In this document: in pieces, positions 46,041-53,423 of the stretch
How the letters are laid out: every line of letters starts with the position of its first letter
Position numbering within the stretch: position 1 is the first letter of the stretch
Assembly: GCF_001894765.1 (NCBI RefSeq)
Contig: NZ_BCWV01000001.1
Location: 124,001 to 188,000, forward strand
Length of the DNA: 64,000 bases
From: Rhodococcoides corynebacterioides NBRC 14404
GTDB lineage: Bacteria; Actinomycetota; Actinomycetes; Mycobacteriales; Mycobacteriaceae
Reading direction: 5' to 3'
Made by a program: the position numbers and the translations under genes
The notes under the pieces: generated by a model
What the model was told of the DNA's origin: nothing
The model's input: the letters and a program-made list of their open reading frames with translations, nothing else
The model's database searches: none

Positions 46041-47365
46041 GATCGGTCCACACCGACCTCCTCGCCCACGGTCTCGGCGGGTCGACGGACCTGCCGATCC
46101 CCGTCACCTACGCGCTCATCGGCGGGGCATGGGCGCTCGCCGCGTCGTTCGCCATCCTGTTGGTGGCGTGGAAGACCCCGCGTCTCGACGCGAGTCGGGT
46201 GCGTCGTGTGCTGCCGGGACTCACGCGGGTGGTCGACTCGCCGGCCTTTCGCGGCGTCGTCGGCGTCCTGTCGGTCGCGTTGGCCGTGTGGGTCGCTCTG
46301 GCCTCGGTGCTGGGTCCGCAGGACTCGTCGAACGCCCTGATGGGGGTGTTCTATGTGCTGGTGTGGGTGGGGTTGGTGCCGGCCTCGCTGATCGCCGGTC
46401 CGGTGTGGCGGGTGGTCTCGCCCGTCCGCGCGCTGCACCGCGGGGTGTGTGTCCTGCTGCGGCGCAACCCTTCTCGCGGCGCGGTACCGATCCCGGCCGT
46501 CGGAGTGCTCCCCGCCGTCGTGGGGCTGTTCGCCTTCGTGTGGCTCGAACTGGCGTCCTCGGACCCCGGTTCCGTTGCCGCGGTGCGACTCTGGTGCCTG
46601 ATCTACGTGCTGGTGCTGCTGGTCGGTGCGCTGGTGTTCGGTGATCGGTGGTTCGCCGCCGCCGATCCGTTCGAGGTGTTCTCGGACGTCGTGGCGCGCC
46701 TGTCCTGGCTTCGTCGTGACCGGGAATCGGGGCAGCTCGCGGCGGTGAGCCCGCTGGACAACGCCTCGTCGCTGCCGATCCGTCGCGGCACCGTCGCCGT
46801 GATCGCGACCCTGCTCGGGTCGACGGCGTTCGATTCCCTGGCGCAGACACCGTTCTGGAAGGACCTGGCCCGCGGAGCCGGTGACCCGGTGATCGCCCGC
46901 ACGCTGGGCCTGCTCGCCTGCATCGCGATCGTGGGCGCCGCCTTCTGGCTCGCCGCCCGCACCACCGGCGGGGTCACCCGTGCAGAACGCGCGAGACTGC
47001 CGGGGCTGCTGGCACATTCGCTGATCCCGATCGTCGTGGGCTACTTCGTGGCCCACTACCTGACCTATCTGGTCGAGAAGGGGCAGCAGAGCGTCTACAC
47101 GCTGTTCGATCCGTTCGACCGCGGCTGGAATCCGCTCGGCATCGCCGATGCGTCGGTGAACTACGCACTGTCCTCGCACCCGTCGGTCCTCGCGAGCATC
47201 ACGGTGCTGGCGGTGGTGATCGGCCACATCGTCGGCGTCACTCTGGCGCACGACGCGTCGTTGCGCATCCTGCCGAAGCGGCACGTGCTCACGGGGGAGT
47301 TGGCGCTGATGATGGTGATGGTGCTCTACACGTTCCTCGGGCTGTATCTCCTGTTCGGAGCGTGA
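46037..47365 (+). CDS. polytopic membrane protein, fourth gene of coupled operon
   Basis: A 442-residue protein with about ten hydrophobic segments. Notable motifs are LFAFVWLELASSDPGS, DRWFAAADPFEVFSDV, and near the end FVAHYLTYLVEKGQQSVYTL followed by VIGHIVGVTLAHDASL, with histidines in or near helices as in the first gene. GTG start overlaps the lipoprotein stop by 4 bp. Similar multi-helix proteins occur in other actinobacteria as uncharacterised. Together with its partners it may form an electron- or metal-transfer complex; the evidence is context only. Confidence 0.7.
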   Translation: MRSVHTDLLAHGLGGSTDLPIPVTYALIGGAWALAASFAILLVAWKTPRLDASRVRRVLPGLTRVVDSPAFRGVVGVLSVALAVWVALASVLGPQDSSNALMGVFYVLVWVGLVPASLIAGPVWRVVSPVRALHRGVCVLLRRNPSRGAVPIPAVGVLPAVVGLFAFVWLELASSDPGSVAAVRLWCLIYVLVLLVGALVFGDRWFAAADPFEVFSDVVARLSWLRRDRESGQLAAVSPLDNASSLPIRRGTVAVIATLLGSTAFDSLAQTPFWKDLARGAGDPVIARTLGLLACIAIVGAAFWLAARTTGGVTRAERARLPGLLAHSLIPIVVGYFVAHYLTYLVEKGQQSVYTLFDPFDRGWNPLGIADASVNYALSSHPSVLASITVLAVVIGHIVGVTLAHDASLRILPKRHVLTGELALMMVMVLYTFLGLYLLFGA

Positions 47366-47453
47366 GCGTCGGGCCGGACGGATAGGCTCCGGACACCGTC
47401 ACGTAGGTGACCGCCCGGCGTGGGGCTCGGGCACGGACCAGCAGGGGGTTGCG

Positions 47454-49475
47454 GTGGGGTTCTCGCGAGTCGTCCGGTCGACCGCGGTGATGGGCACCGC
47501 ACTCACGGTCCTGATCGGAGCGGCGGCCACCCCCGTCGCCGCCGACCCCACGGGCGGCGCGGACGCCGCCGCGTGGACCGCCGCGGCCGACGCGCCGCCG
47601 CAGTACCCGCAGGTGGCCGTCGACTGGGACGTCCCGGTGACCATGAGCGACGGAACCGTGTTGCAGGCCAACGTCTATCGGCCCGCGGACGCCGCCGGAC
47701 GGCCCATCGACACCGCCCTGCCCACCGTTCTCAACATCACCCCGTACACCAAGCTGGTCGGCAATCTCATCGATTCCATCCAGCAGATCCCCGGCGTGAG
47801 CGAGCCGGTGCTCGACTTCCTGGCCGGGCTGAACTTCGCGGGTACGCCGTTCGACGGCATCACCGAACTCACGCAGGCCGTCGACGGCGGCGGGCTCCGC
47901 ACCTTTGGCGTCAACCGCAACCTGGTGCAGAACGGCTACGCGCAGGTGGTGGTCGACGCCCGCGGAACGGGGTTCTCGCAGGGCACCTGGGACGTCCTGG
48001 GTCCGCGTGAGCAGCAGGACTCGGTGGAGATCATCGACTGGGTGTCGCGGCAACCGTGGTCCGACGGCGCGGTGGGCATGTCCGGCATCTCCTACTCGGC
48101 CATCAACTCGGTCCAGGCCGCGGCGCTGCGCCCGCCGGCGCTGAAGGCGATCTTCCCGGTGGAGCCGGGCAACGATCTGCTGCGGGACATCGTCGGCACC
48201 GGCGGTGCGCTGGGTGTGGGCTTCATGCCGCTGTGGCTGACGCTGGTCAACGTGCTCAAGTTCGTGCCGAACGTGCAGTCGATCCTGCAGGGCTCCTTCG
48301 ACTCTCGGTGGTTGCAGTCCCGTCTGGACGATCCGGCGATCCTCATCCCCGAGCTGGCGAACGCCCTCACCGCCCCCACCATCGCGGACGTGCGGCCCAG
48401 CACGCTCGACGTGGCGCAGGACGGACAGTTCTACGCCGACCGCAGCGCGGACACCGCGAACATCACCGTCCCCACCATGGTCTACGGCGGGTGGCACGAC
48501 ATCTTCACGAACTCCGAACCCCGCATCTACCAGGACATCCCGCTCGAGCCCGGTCGCAAGCAGCTGATCATGGGCGACGGCTACCACGTGAACCCCGGCG
48601 CCGGGTTCGGCCGCCCGGGCAATCCGCCGCGGCTCGACGCGCTGCAGCGGGCGTGGTTCGACCACTGGCTCAAGGGAATCGACAACGGCATCGAGAACTA
48701 CGGCCCGGTCACGCTGTTCCAGCAGGGCGGTGGGTGGACCACCACCTCGCAGTTCCCGCGGCCCGGCGCGCAGTCGGAGCGGGTGTACCTCTCGGCCGCG
48801 CCCAGCGGCACCGCCGGCCACAGCCTGCACGACGGCAGCCTGACCGCGCAGGCCGTCCCCGACACCGCGCGCCTCACCGTCGCCCCGGGTCTGCGCGGCC
48901 TCTGCTCGCGGGACGCCGCGGTCGGAACGGCCGGAGCGGCCGCCATTCTGGGCTCGGCATGCACGCGCGACTCGCGGTTCAACGAGGCCGAGGCACTGAC
49001 GTTCACCGGCGCGCCCATGACCGCACCGACGCAGATCTCCGGGGCCACCAACGTCCGGCTCAACACCGTGCTCGATCGGCCGGACGGCTTCTGGGCGGCC
49101 ACCCTGAACGACGTCGCACCCGACGGCACGTCGACCCCGCTCACCCACGGCGCCCTCACGGCGTCGTTGCGGGCGGTCGACGAGGCGACGAGCACCCGCA
49201 GCGCCAACGGCGACTACGTCGACGCGAAGCCGGCGCTCACGCTGGCGTCCCGGCAGCCCGTCGTTCCGGGGCAGCCGACCACCGTGGACATCAATCTGCT
49301 GCCGACGGACGCGGTGATCCAGCCCGGGCACCGGCTGCGGCTCGACGTCTACGCCGCGTCCGTGCCGCGGTACCTGCCGCTCGGCCCCATGCTGGTCGAC
49401 TCCGGTCTCGCGCCGCAGCACATCCAGCTGGACCCGAGCCGGCCGAGCTTCGTGAACGTGCCGTTCGTGGACTGA
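47454..49475 (+). CDS. secreted CocE/NonD family hydrolase (X-prolyl dipeptidase-like)
   Basis: A 673-residue exported serine hydrolase. The signal peptide runs through ~residue 30 (TALTVLIGAAATPVAADP). The alpha/beta core has VVDARGTGFSQGTW, nucleophile in GMSGISYSA, Asp in YGGWHDIFTN and His in GDGYHVNPG. The C-terminal ~220 residues form the jelly-roll domain of the family. Members cleave cocaine-type esters, glutaryl-amides or X-Pro dipeptides; the substrate here is unknown. GTG start after a 90-bp gap. Confidence 0.88.
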   Translation: MGFSRVVRSTAVMGTALTVLIGAAATPVAADPTGGADAAAWTAAADAPPQYPQVAVDWDVPVTMSDGTVLQANVYRPADAAGRPIDTALPTVLNITPYTKLVGNLIDSIQQIPGVSEPVLDFLAGLNFAGTPFDGITELTQAVDGGGLRTFGVNRNLVQNGYAQVVVDARGTGFSQGTWDVLGPREQQDSVEIIDWVSRQPWSDGAVGMSGISYSAINSVQAAALRPPALKAIFPVEPGNDLLRDIVGTGGALGVGFMPLWLTLVNVLKFVPNVQSILQGSFDSRWLQSRLDDPAILIPELANALTAPTIADVRPSTLDVAQDGQFYADRSADTANITVPTMVYGGWHDIFTNSEPRIYQDIPLEPGRKQLIMGDGYHVNPGAGFGRPGNPPRLDALQRAWFDHWLKGIDNGIENYGPVTLFQQGGGWTTTSQFPRPGAQSERVYLSAAPSGTAGHSLHDGSLTAQAVPDTARLTVAPGLRGLCSRDAAVGTAGAAAILGSACTRDSRFNEAEALTFTGAPMTAPTQISGATNVRLNTVLDRPDGFWAATLNDVAPDGTSTPLTHGALTASLRAVDEATSTRSANGDYVDAKPALTLASRQPVVPGQPTTVDINLLPTDAVIQPGHRLRLDVYAASVPRYLPLGPMLVDSGLAPQHIQLDPSRPSFVNVPFVD

Positions 49476-49494
49476 CGCCGCCGGGTTAGGGTGG

Positions 49495-49645
49495 CCGGGC
49501 ACACGTCGTCCGGCGAGGGAATCCGGTGAAAATCCGGAACTGGCGCGCAACGGTGACGGACCCGTCCGACGGGTCCGAAGTCCGATCGCTCGCCGGCCGA
49601 CACCACCCTCGGGGCTCCGCGCACGGGCCCGTAGCAGGACGGCAC
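49495..49645 (+). promoter_or_regulatory. cobalamin riboswitch upstream of BtuF-like gene
   Basis: GAGGGAATCCGGTGAAAATC, then CCGGAACTGGCGCGCAACGGTGA as two adjacent core segments, and a 3' element GAAGTCCGATCGCTCGCC form the conserved core of a class II-like cobalamin riboswitch. The structure ends ~10 bp before the ATG of the binding-protein gene, so cobalamin should repress corrinoid uptake translation. Boundaries are approximate. Confidence 0.9.
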
Positions 49646-49653
49646 AACCGAAC

Positions 49654-50679
49654 ATGTCACGAACCATCGCACTCACCGCTGCCCTCGCGGCGGCCATTCT
49701 GCTGGCCGCGGGCTGCTCCACCGCCGCCTCGGACACCACCGAATCGGCGGTGCCCGGCTTCCCCCTCACGCTCGAGAACTGCGGACGCACGGTCACTGTC
49801 GACGCTCCGCCCCAGCGCGCGGTGTCGCTCAACCAGGGCTCCACCGAGATCCTGTTGTCCCTCGGGCTGGCGGACCGTCTGGTGGGCACCGCCACGTGGA
49901 CGGACCCCGTCCGCGAGAACCTCGCGGAGGACAACGCCCGTGTTCCCCGCCTCGCCGACGACAAGCCGTCGCTCGAGGTGGTGTCCGACGCCGACCCCGA
50001 TTTCGTCAGCGCCTCCTTCGGTGGCACGCTCGGCCCGGGCGGGGTGGCGGATCGAGACCGGTTCGAGCAGTTCGGCATTCCCACCTACCTGTCGCCGACG
50101 GACTGCGTCGGCATGGCGGCCACGAGCGTCAACGCCGACGGCGCCCGCGCCGAGCCGCTGCGCCTCGAGACGGTGTACCGGGAGATCCGCGACCTGGCCG
50201 CGATCTTCGACGTCCGGGAGCGCGGCGAGCAGCTGGTCGCCGACCTCACCGAGCGTGCGCAGCGCGCCGCGGACGGCGTCCCGCCCGGTGATCCGACCGT
50301 CGCCTACTGGTTCTCCGACGTCGCCGCCCCGTACATGGCGGGGTGCTGCGGGGCGTCGGGCATCATCTCGTCGGCGGTGGGGGCACGGAACGTCTTCGCC
50401 GACACCACCGACGAGTGGCCCCAGATCGGGTGGGAGGCCGTCGCCGACCGCAATCCCGACGTCCTGGTCCTGGCCGACCTGTCCCGCCGCACCATCGACG
50501 GAGACGCGCTGGAGAGCAAGATCGCGTTTCTCGAAGCCAACCCCGTCACCAGCCGGATGCGGGCGGTGATCGACCGTCGCTACGTCGTCGTCAACGGGGC
50601 GGATCTGAACCCGTCGATCCGCACCGTGGACGGGATCGAGAAAGTGGCAGCGGCACTGAAGGAGTGGGGCACGAGGTGA
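49654..50679 (+). CDS. corrinoid ABC transporter substrate-binding lipoprotein, BtuF/FecB type
   Basis: A 341-residue lipoprotein with the lipobox LLAAGCST (lipidated Cys ~22). The mature protein has the two-lobed class III binding-protein pattern (RAVSLNQGSTEILLSLGLADRLVGTA shown in part; VVSDADPDFVSASFGG; NPDVLVLADL). The cobalamin riboswitch upstream marks corrinoids or cobalt complexes as ligand. Its stop overlaps the permease start by 4 bp. No ATPase gene follows. Confidence 0.88.
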   Translation: MSRTIALTAALAAAILLAAGCSTAASDTTESAVPGFPLTLENCGRTVTVDAPPQRAVSLNQGSTEILLSLGLADRLVGTATWTDPVRENLAEDNARVPRLADDKPSLEVVSDADPDFVSASFGGTLGPGGVADRDRFEQFGIPTYLSPTDCVGMAATSVNADGARAEPLRLETVYREIRDLAAIFDVRERGEQLVADLTERAQRAADGVPPGDPTVAYWFSDVAAPYMAGCCGASGIISSAVGARNVFADTTDEWPQIGWEAVADRNPDVLVLADLSRRTIDGDALESKIAFLEANPVTSRMRAVIDRRYVVVNGADLNPSIRTVDGIEKVAAALKEWGTR

Positions 50680-51722
50680 AGCGCGCCGCAGTCGTGCTCG
50701 GCGTGCTGGGGGCCGTCCTTGCGTCGATCGCGGTGTCGATCACGGTGGGCCCGGCGAACCTCACCACGGCCGACGTGGTGGCCGTCGTCGTCGCTCACCT
50801 CGGGGGTCCGGCCGCCGAGGTGAGCCGCATCCAGGACGGCATCGTGTGGGAGATGCGCTTGCCCCGTGCGGTTCTCGCGGCCCTGTGCGGAACGGGCCTG
50901 GCCCTGTGCGGCGCGGTGATGCAGTCGATGCTGCGCAACCGGCTGGCGGACCCGTTCGTCCTCGGCATCTCGTCCGGGGCCTCGACGGGTGCGGTCACCG
51001 TAGCGGTGCTGGGGATCGGCGCGGGGGTGCTGTCCCTGTCGTCCGGCGCCTTCGTCGGGGCGCTGGTGTCCTTCGTGCTGGTGATGATGCTCGCGACGGG
51101 TGCGGGCGGCGGCACCGGGCCGGTCATCCTCGCGGGAGTGGCCGGGACGCAACTGTTCTCGGCACTCACGTCGTTCATCGTGCTGTCCTCGGCGGACGCG
51201 GAGCAGACCAGGGGAGTGCTGTTCTGGTTGCTCGGCTCCCTCGCCGGCGCGGACTGGGCCGACGTGTGGGCCTGCGCCGGGGCCGTGGGCGTCGGAATGG
51301 TGGTGTGCGTGATCGCGGCGCCCTCCCTCGACGCGATGACCCTGGGGTCCGACACCGCCACCGCCCTCGGCGTTCCCATCCTGCGGCTGAAGGTGATCCT
51401 GCTCGGGGTGACCGCGCTGATGACGGCCACCATCGTCGCCGCGGCGGGGGCCATCGGCTTCGTCGGGCTGGTCCTCCCGCACGCCGCGCGGTTGCTGGTG
51501 GGGCCCCGGCACAGCCGCCTGCTCCCCACCACCATGGCGATGGGTGCGGTGTTCATGGTGTGGGCGGACACGCTGGCGCGCAGCATCTTCGGCCCGCAGG
51601 AGATCCCCGTGGGGGTGGTCACCGCGCTCGTGGGCGTCCCCGCCTTCGCCGCGATCCTGCTGCGCGGTCAACGGTGGGGTCGCGGGCTGCGCAGCGCCCC
51701 TCGCCTGGTGGCGGCGCGGTAG
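50676..51722 (+). CDS. FecCD/BtuC family ABC permease
   Basis: A 348-residue permease with about ten helices. Typical blocks are MRLPRAVLAALCGTGLALCGA, NRLADPFVLGISSGASTGAV, GTQLFSALTSFIVL, and the ATPase-contact loop GLVLPHAARLLVGPRH. It would import the corrinoid delivered by the binding protein. GTG start is coupled to the previous gene. The ATP-binding subunit normally next in such operons is missing; instead a palindrome and a nuclease-like gene follow. Confidence 0.93.
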   Translation: MKRAAVVLGVLGAVLASIAVSITVGPANLTTADVVAVVVAHLGGPAAEVSRIQDGIVWEMRLPRAVLAALCGTGLALCGAVMQSMLRNRLADPFVLGISSGASTGAVTVAVLGIGAGVLSLSSGAFVGALVSFVLVMMLATGAGGGTGPVILAGVAGTQLFSALTSFIVLSSADAEQTRGVLFWLLGSLAGADWADVWACAGAVGVGMVVCVIAAPSLDAMTLGSDTATALGVPILRLKVILLGVTALMTATIVAAAGAIGFVGLVLPHAARLLVGPRHSRLLPTTMAMGAVFMVWADTLARSIFGPQEIPVGVVTALVGVPAFAAILLRGQRWGRGLRSAPRLVAAR

Positions 51723-51725
51723 GGC

Positions 51726-51774
51726 GAATCGTGGAATCCAAGCCCCGGCAACCGGGGTCCAGAGTTCACGATCC
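51726..51774. repeat. ~49-bp imperfect palindrome, left copy flanking DUF559 gene
   Basis: Outer arms begin GAATCGTGGA and end TTCACGATCC, and inner arms CCCCGG and CCGGGG surround CAA. It starts 4 bp after the permease stop. By direct reading it is about 80% identical over its length to the copy at 52691-52739. It can act as a terminator, but the sequence likeness of the two copies exceeds what terminators need. Confidence 0.75.
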
Positions 51775-51816
51775 GGGGCCGGGAGCCATCCGAGCCGCTG
51801 CGACGTCCAAACCCCC

Positions 51817-52692
51817 GTGGACCCGTGCTCAGCGATCGCAGCCCGACACGACGGCGTCATCACGAGGGCGCAGGCCATGGCCGCCGGCCTGTCGTCCAGT
51901 GCTCTGGAGCGGCGGGTCGCCAGTGGCCGGTGGACCCGTCTCGGCCGGGGGATCTACATGCCGGCCGGTCAGCCGCGGACGGACGCGATGGCCCTCCGTG
52001 TCGCCGTCCATTGCGCCGGAACGGACGCGGCCGCCACGGGGCCCAGCGCCGCCTGGTGGTTCGGGCTTCTGGACCGTCCGCTGCCCCTGACGTGGGTGAC
52101 GGTTCCGTGTCGGCGTCGCTACGACAGCCCGGGTGTGGTGGTTCGCCGCCGGGATCTCGACGCGTACGACCTGCGGGTTCACCGCGGGCTGCGCCTGACG
52201 ACGCTACCGCTGACGGTGGTGGAGACAGCGACCATCCTGGAAACGAGGCGCGCAGGCGACGGCACGACGTTTCTCGACCGCCAGCTGCAGACGCGGGTGA
52301 CTCTGCCGATGGTGCAGGACGCGCACGATCGCAACCGGGGGCGCACCGGGGCTCCCACCGCGGAGTGGATGCTGCGCCAGGCCGCGAGCGGCGGCGAGTC
52401 CGAGGCAGAACGGATCTTTCTCCGCGAGCTGCGGCGTTCGGGTCTGCGCGGGTGGGCGACGGCGGTCAGGGCGTGCGGGTACGTGCTCGATGTGGCGTTC
52501 CCTCGGCACCGGGTGGCCATCGAGATCGACGGCTGGGCCTATCACCGCACACCTCAGCGCGCGGCGCACGACGCGGTGCGTCAGAACGCGCTGGTCAACG
52601 ACGGGTGGACGGTCCTCCGGTTCACCTACCACCGCCTGGTGGCGGAGCCGGACCGGGTGATCGCGGAGGTGCGACGGGCACTTGATCGGTGA
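51817..52692 (+). CDS. AbiEi-type winged helix fused to DUF559 endonuclease-like domain
   Basis: A 291-residue protein. Residues ~8-55 are a winged helix of the AbiEi antitoxin kind (GVITRAQAMAAGLSSSALERR, then RWTRLGRGIYM). The C-terminal ~110 residues resemble DUF559, a Vsr/PD-(D/E)XK nuclease-like fold: SEAERIFLRELRRSGL, YVLDVAFPRHRVAIEIDGWA with the acidic metal-binding residues, and DGWTVLRFTYHRL. No AbiEii toxin is adjacent. The stop codon touches a palindrome almost identical to one that precedes the gene. Such genes are often multicopy in actinobacteria; role unknown, possibly DNA repair, defence or mobility. Confidence 0.8.
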   Translation: MDPCSAIAARHDGVITRAQAMAAGLSSSALERRVASGRWTRLGRGIYMPAGQPRTDAMALRVAVHCAGTDAAATGPSAAWWFGLLDRPLPLTWVTVPCRRRYDSPGVVVRRRDLDAYDLRVHRGLRLTTLPLTVVETATILETRRAGDGTTFLDRQLQTRVTLPMVQDAHDRNRGRTGAPTAEWMLRQAASGGESEAERIFLRELRRSGLRGWATAVRACGYVLDVAFPRHRVAIEIDGWAYHRTPQRAAHDAVRQNALVNDGWTVLRFTYHRLVAEPDRVIAEVRRALDR

Positions 52693-52739
52693 ATCGTGGA
52701 ACCCGGGCCCCGGAAAGCGGGGCGCAGACTCCACGATTC
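52691..52739. repeat. ~49-bp palindrome, right copy flanking DUF559 gene
   Basis: Outer arms GAATCGTGGA and TCCACGATTC pair perfectly over 10 bp; inner CCCCG and CGGGG pair around GAAAG. It overlaps the DUF559 stop codon by 2 bp and lies between that gene and the convergent methyltransferase gene. It is in the same orientation as the left copy. Confidence 0.78.
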
Positions 52740-52754
52740 AGCCGAACCGCCCGC

Positions 52755-53402
52755 TCAACACCCCCGCCCCGGCCGCAGCTCCAGGTGATCCCGCGACCGC
52801 GCCACCACGAACGCCTGCGCCGCGCTCTCCCCGGCCCGCTTGTCGGCGGAGCGCAGGGCGTCCCGGTGCAGCACGTACCCGCAGTCCATGAGCATCTCCT
52901 GCACCTCGTCGACGTCGTGGCGGAGGAAGTCCAGCGACACCTCGTGCCCCCACGCCTCGCGCACTTCGAGCGTCGGGGCGGCGGTCTGGAACGCCAGGAG
53001 CAGCCACCCGTCGTCGCGCAGCACCCGGCGGAACTCGGTGAGCACGGCGGGCAGCTCGACCGTCGGGGTGTGCACCAGCGAGTACCAGGCGCAGACGGCG
53101 TCCACGGCTCCGTCCCGCACGGGCAGCGCTTCCAGATCCCCGATCACCGCGCGCTCCAGCGACGCCAGCCGCACCATCGCCGCCGACCGGTCGAGCCCCA
53201 CCGAAGAGAGCCCGGCAGCAGCCAGCTCCCGGGCCGCGGTGCCCGGGCCGCAGCCCACGTCGAGCACCGTCCGGCCGCCGGCCGCGGTCACCGAGCGGGC
53301 GAACGACGCGAGCACTCCGCGATCGAACGGCGCGAGAGTGGAGAAGGCGGCGGCGTAGTCGTGGGCGATGGCGTCGTACTGCGCGGCCACTCGGGAGGTC
53401 AC
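52755..53402 (-). CDS. class I SAM-dependent methyltransferase
   Basis: A 215-residue small-molecule methyltransferase (methyltransf_11-like). VAAQYDAIAHDYAAAF at the N-terminus, SAM loop VLDVGCGPGTAARELAAAG, GLDRSAAMV as the acidic ribose-binding segment, and GDLEALPVRDGAVDAVCAW as the DAxxLP motif. The C-terminal HREALRS-like region (here HRDALRSADKR) is common in Rhodococcus homologues. The substrate is unknown. GTG start. Next to the GGDEF-EAL gene on the same strand, 21 bp apart, so it is probably distal in that transcript. Confidence 0.88.
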   Translation of the reverse strand: MTSRVAAQYDAIAHDYAAAFSTLAPFDRGVLASFARSVTAAGGRTVLDVGCGPGTAARELAAAGLSSVGLDRSAAMVRLASLERAVIGDLEALPVRDGAVDAVCAWYSLVHTPTVELPAVLTEFRRVLRDDGWLLLAFQTAAPTLEVREAWGHEVSLDFLRHDVDEVQEMLMDCGYVLHRDALRSADKRAGESAAQAFVVARSRDHLELRPGRGC

Positions 53403-53423
53403 GACGGTCAGCGTAGGTGCGGG

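Noticed and set aside
47289..50084. 931-codon minus-strand frame
   Set aside because: Lies antisense to the CocE-type hydrolase and the BtuF-like gene, which have clear motifs and signal peptides; composition is typical of an antisense shadow.
51817..52692. Complete AbiE toxin-antitoxin system
   Set aside because: Only the AbiEi-like winged helix is present and it is fused to DUF559; no AbiEii nucleotidyltransferase toxin lies next to it.
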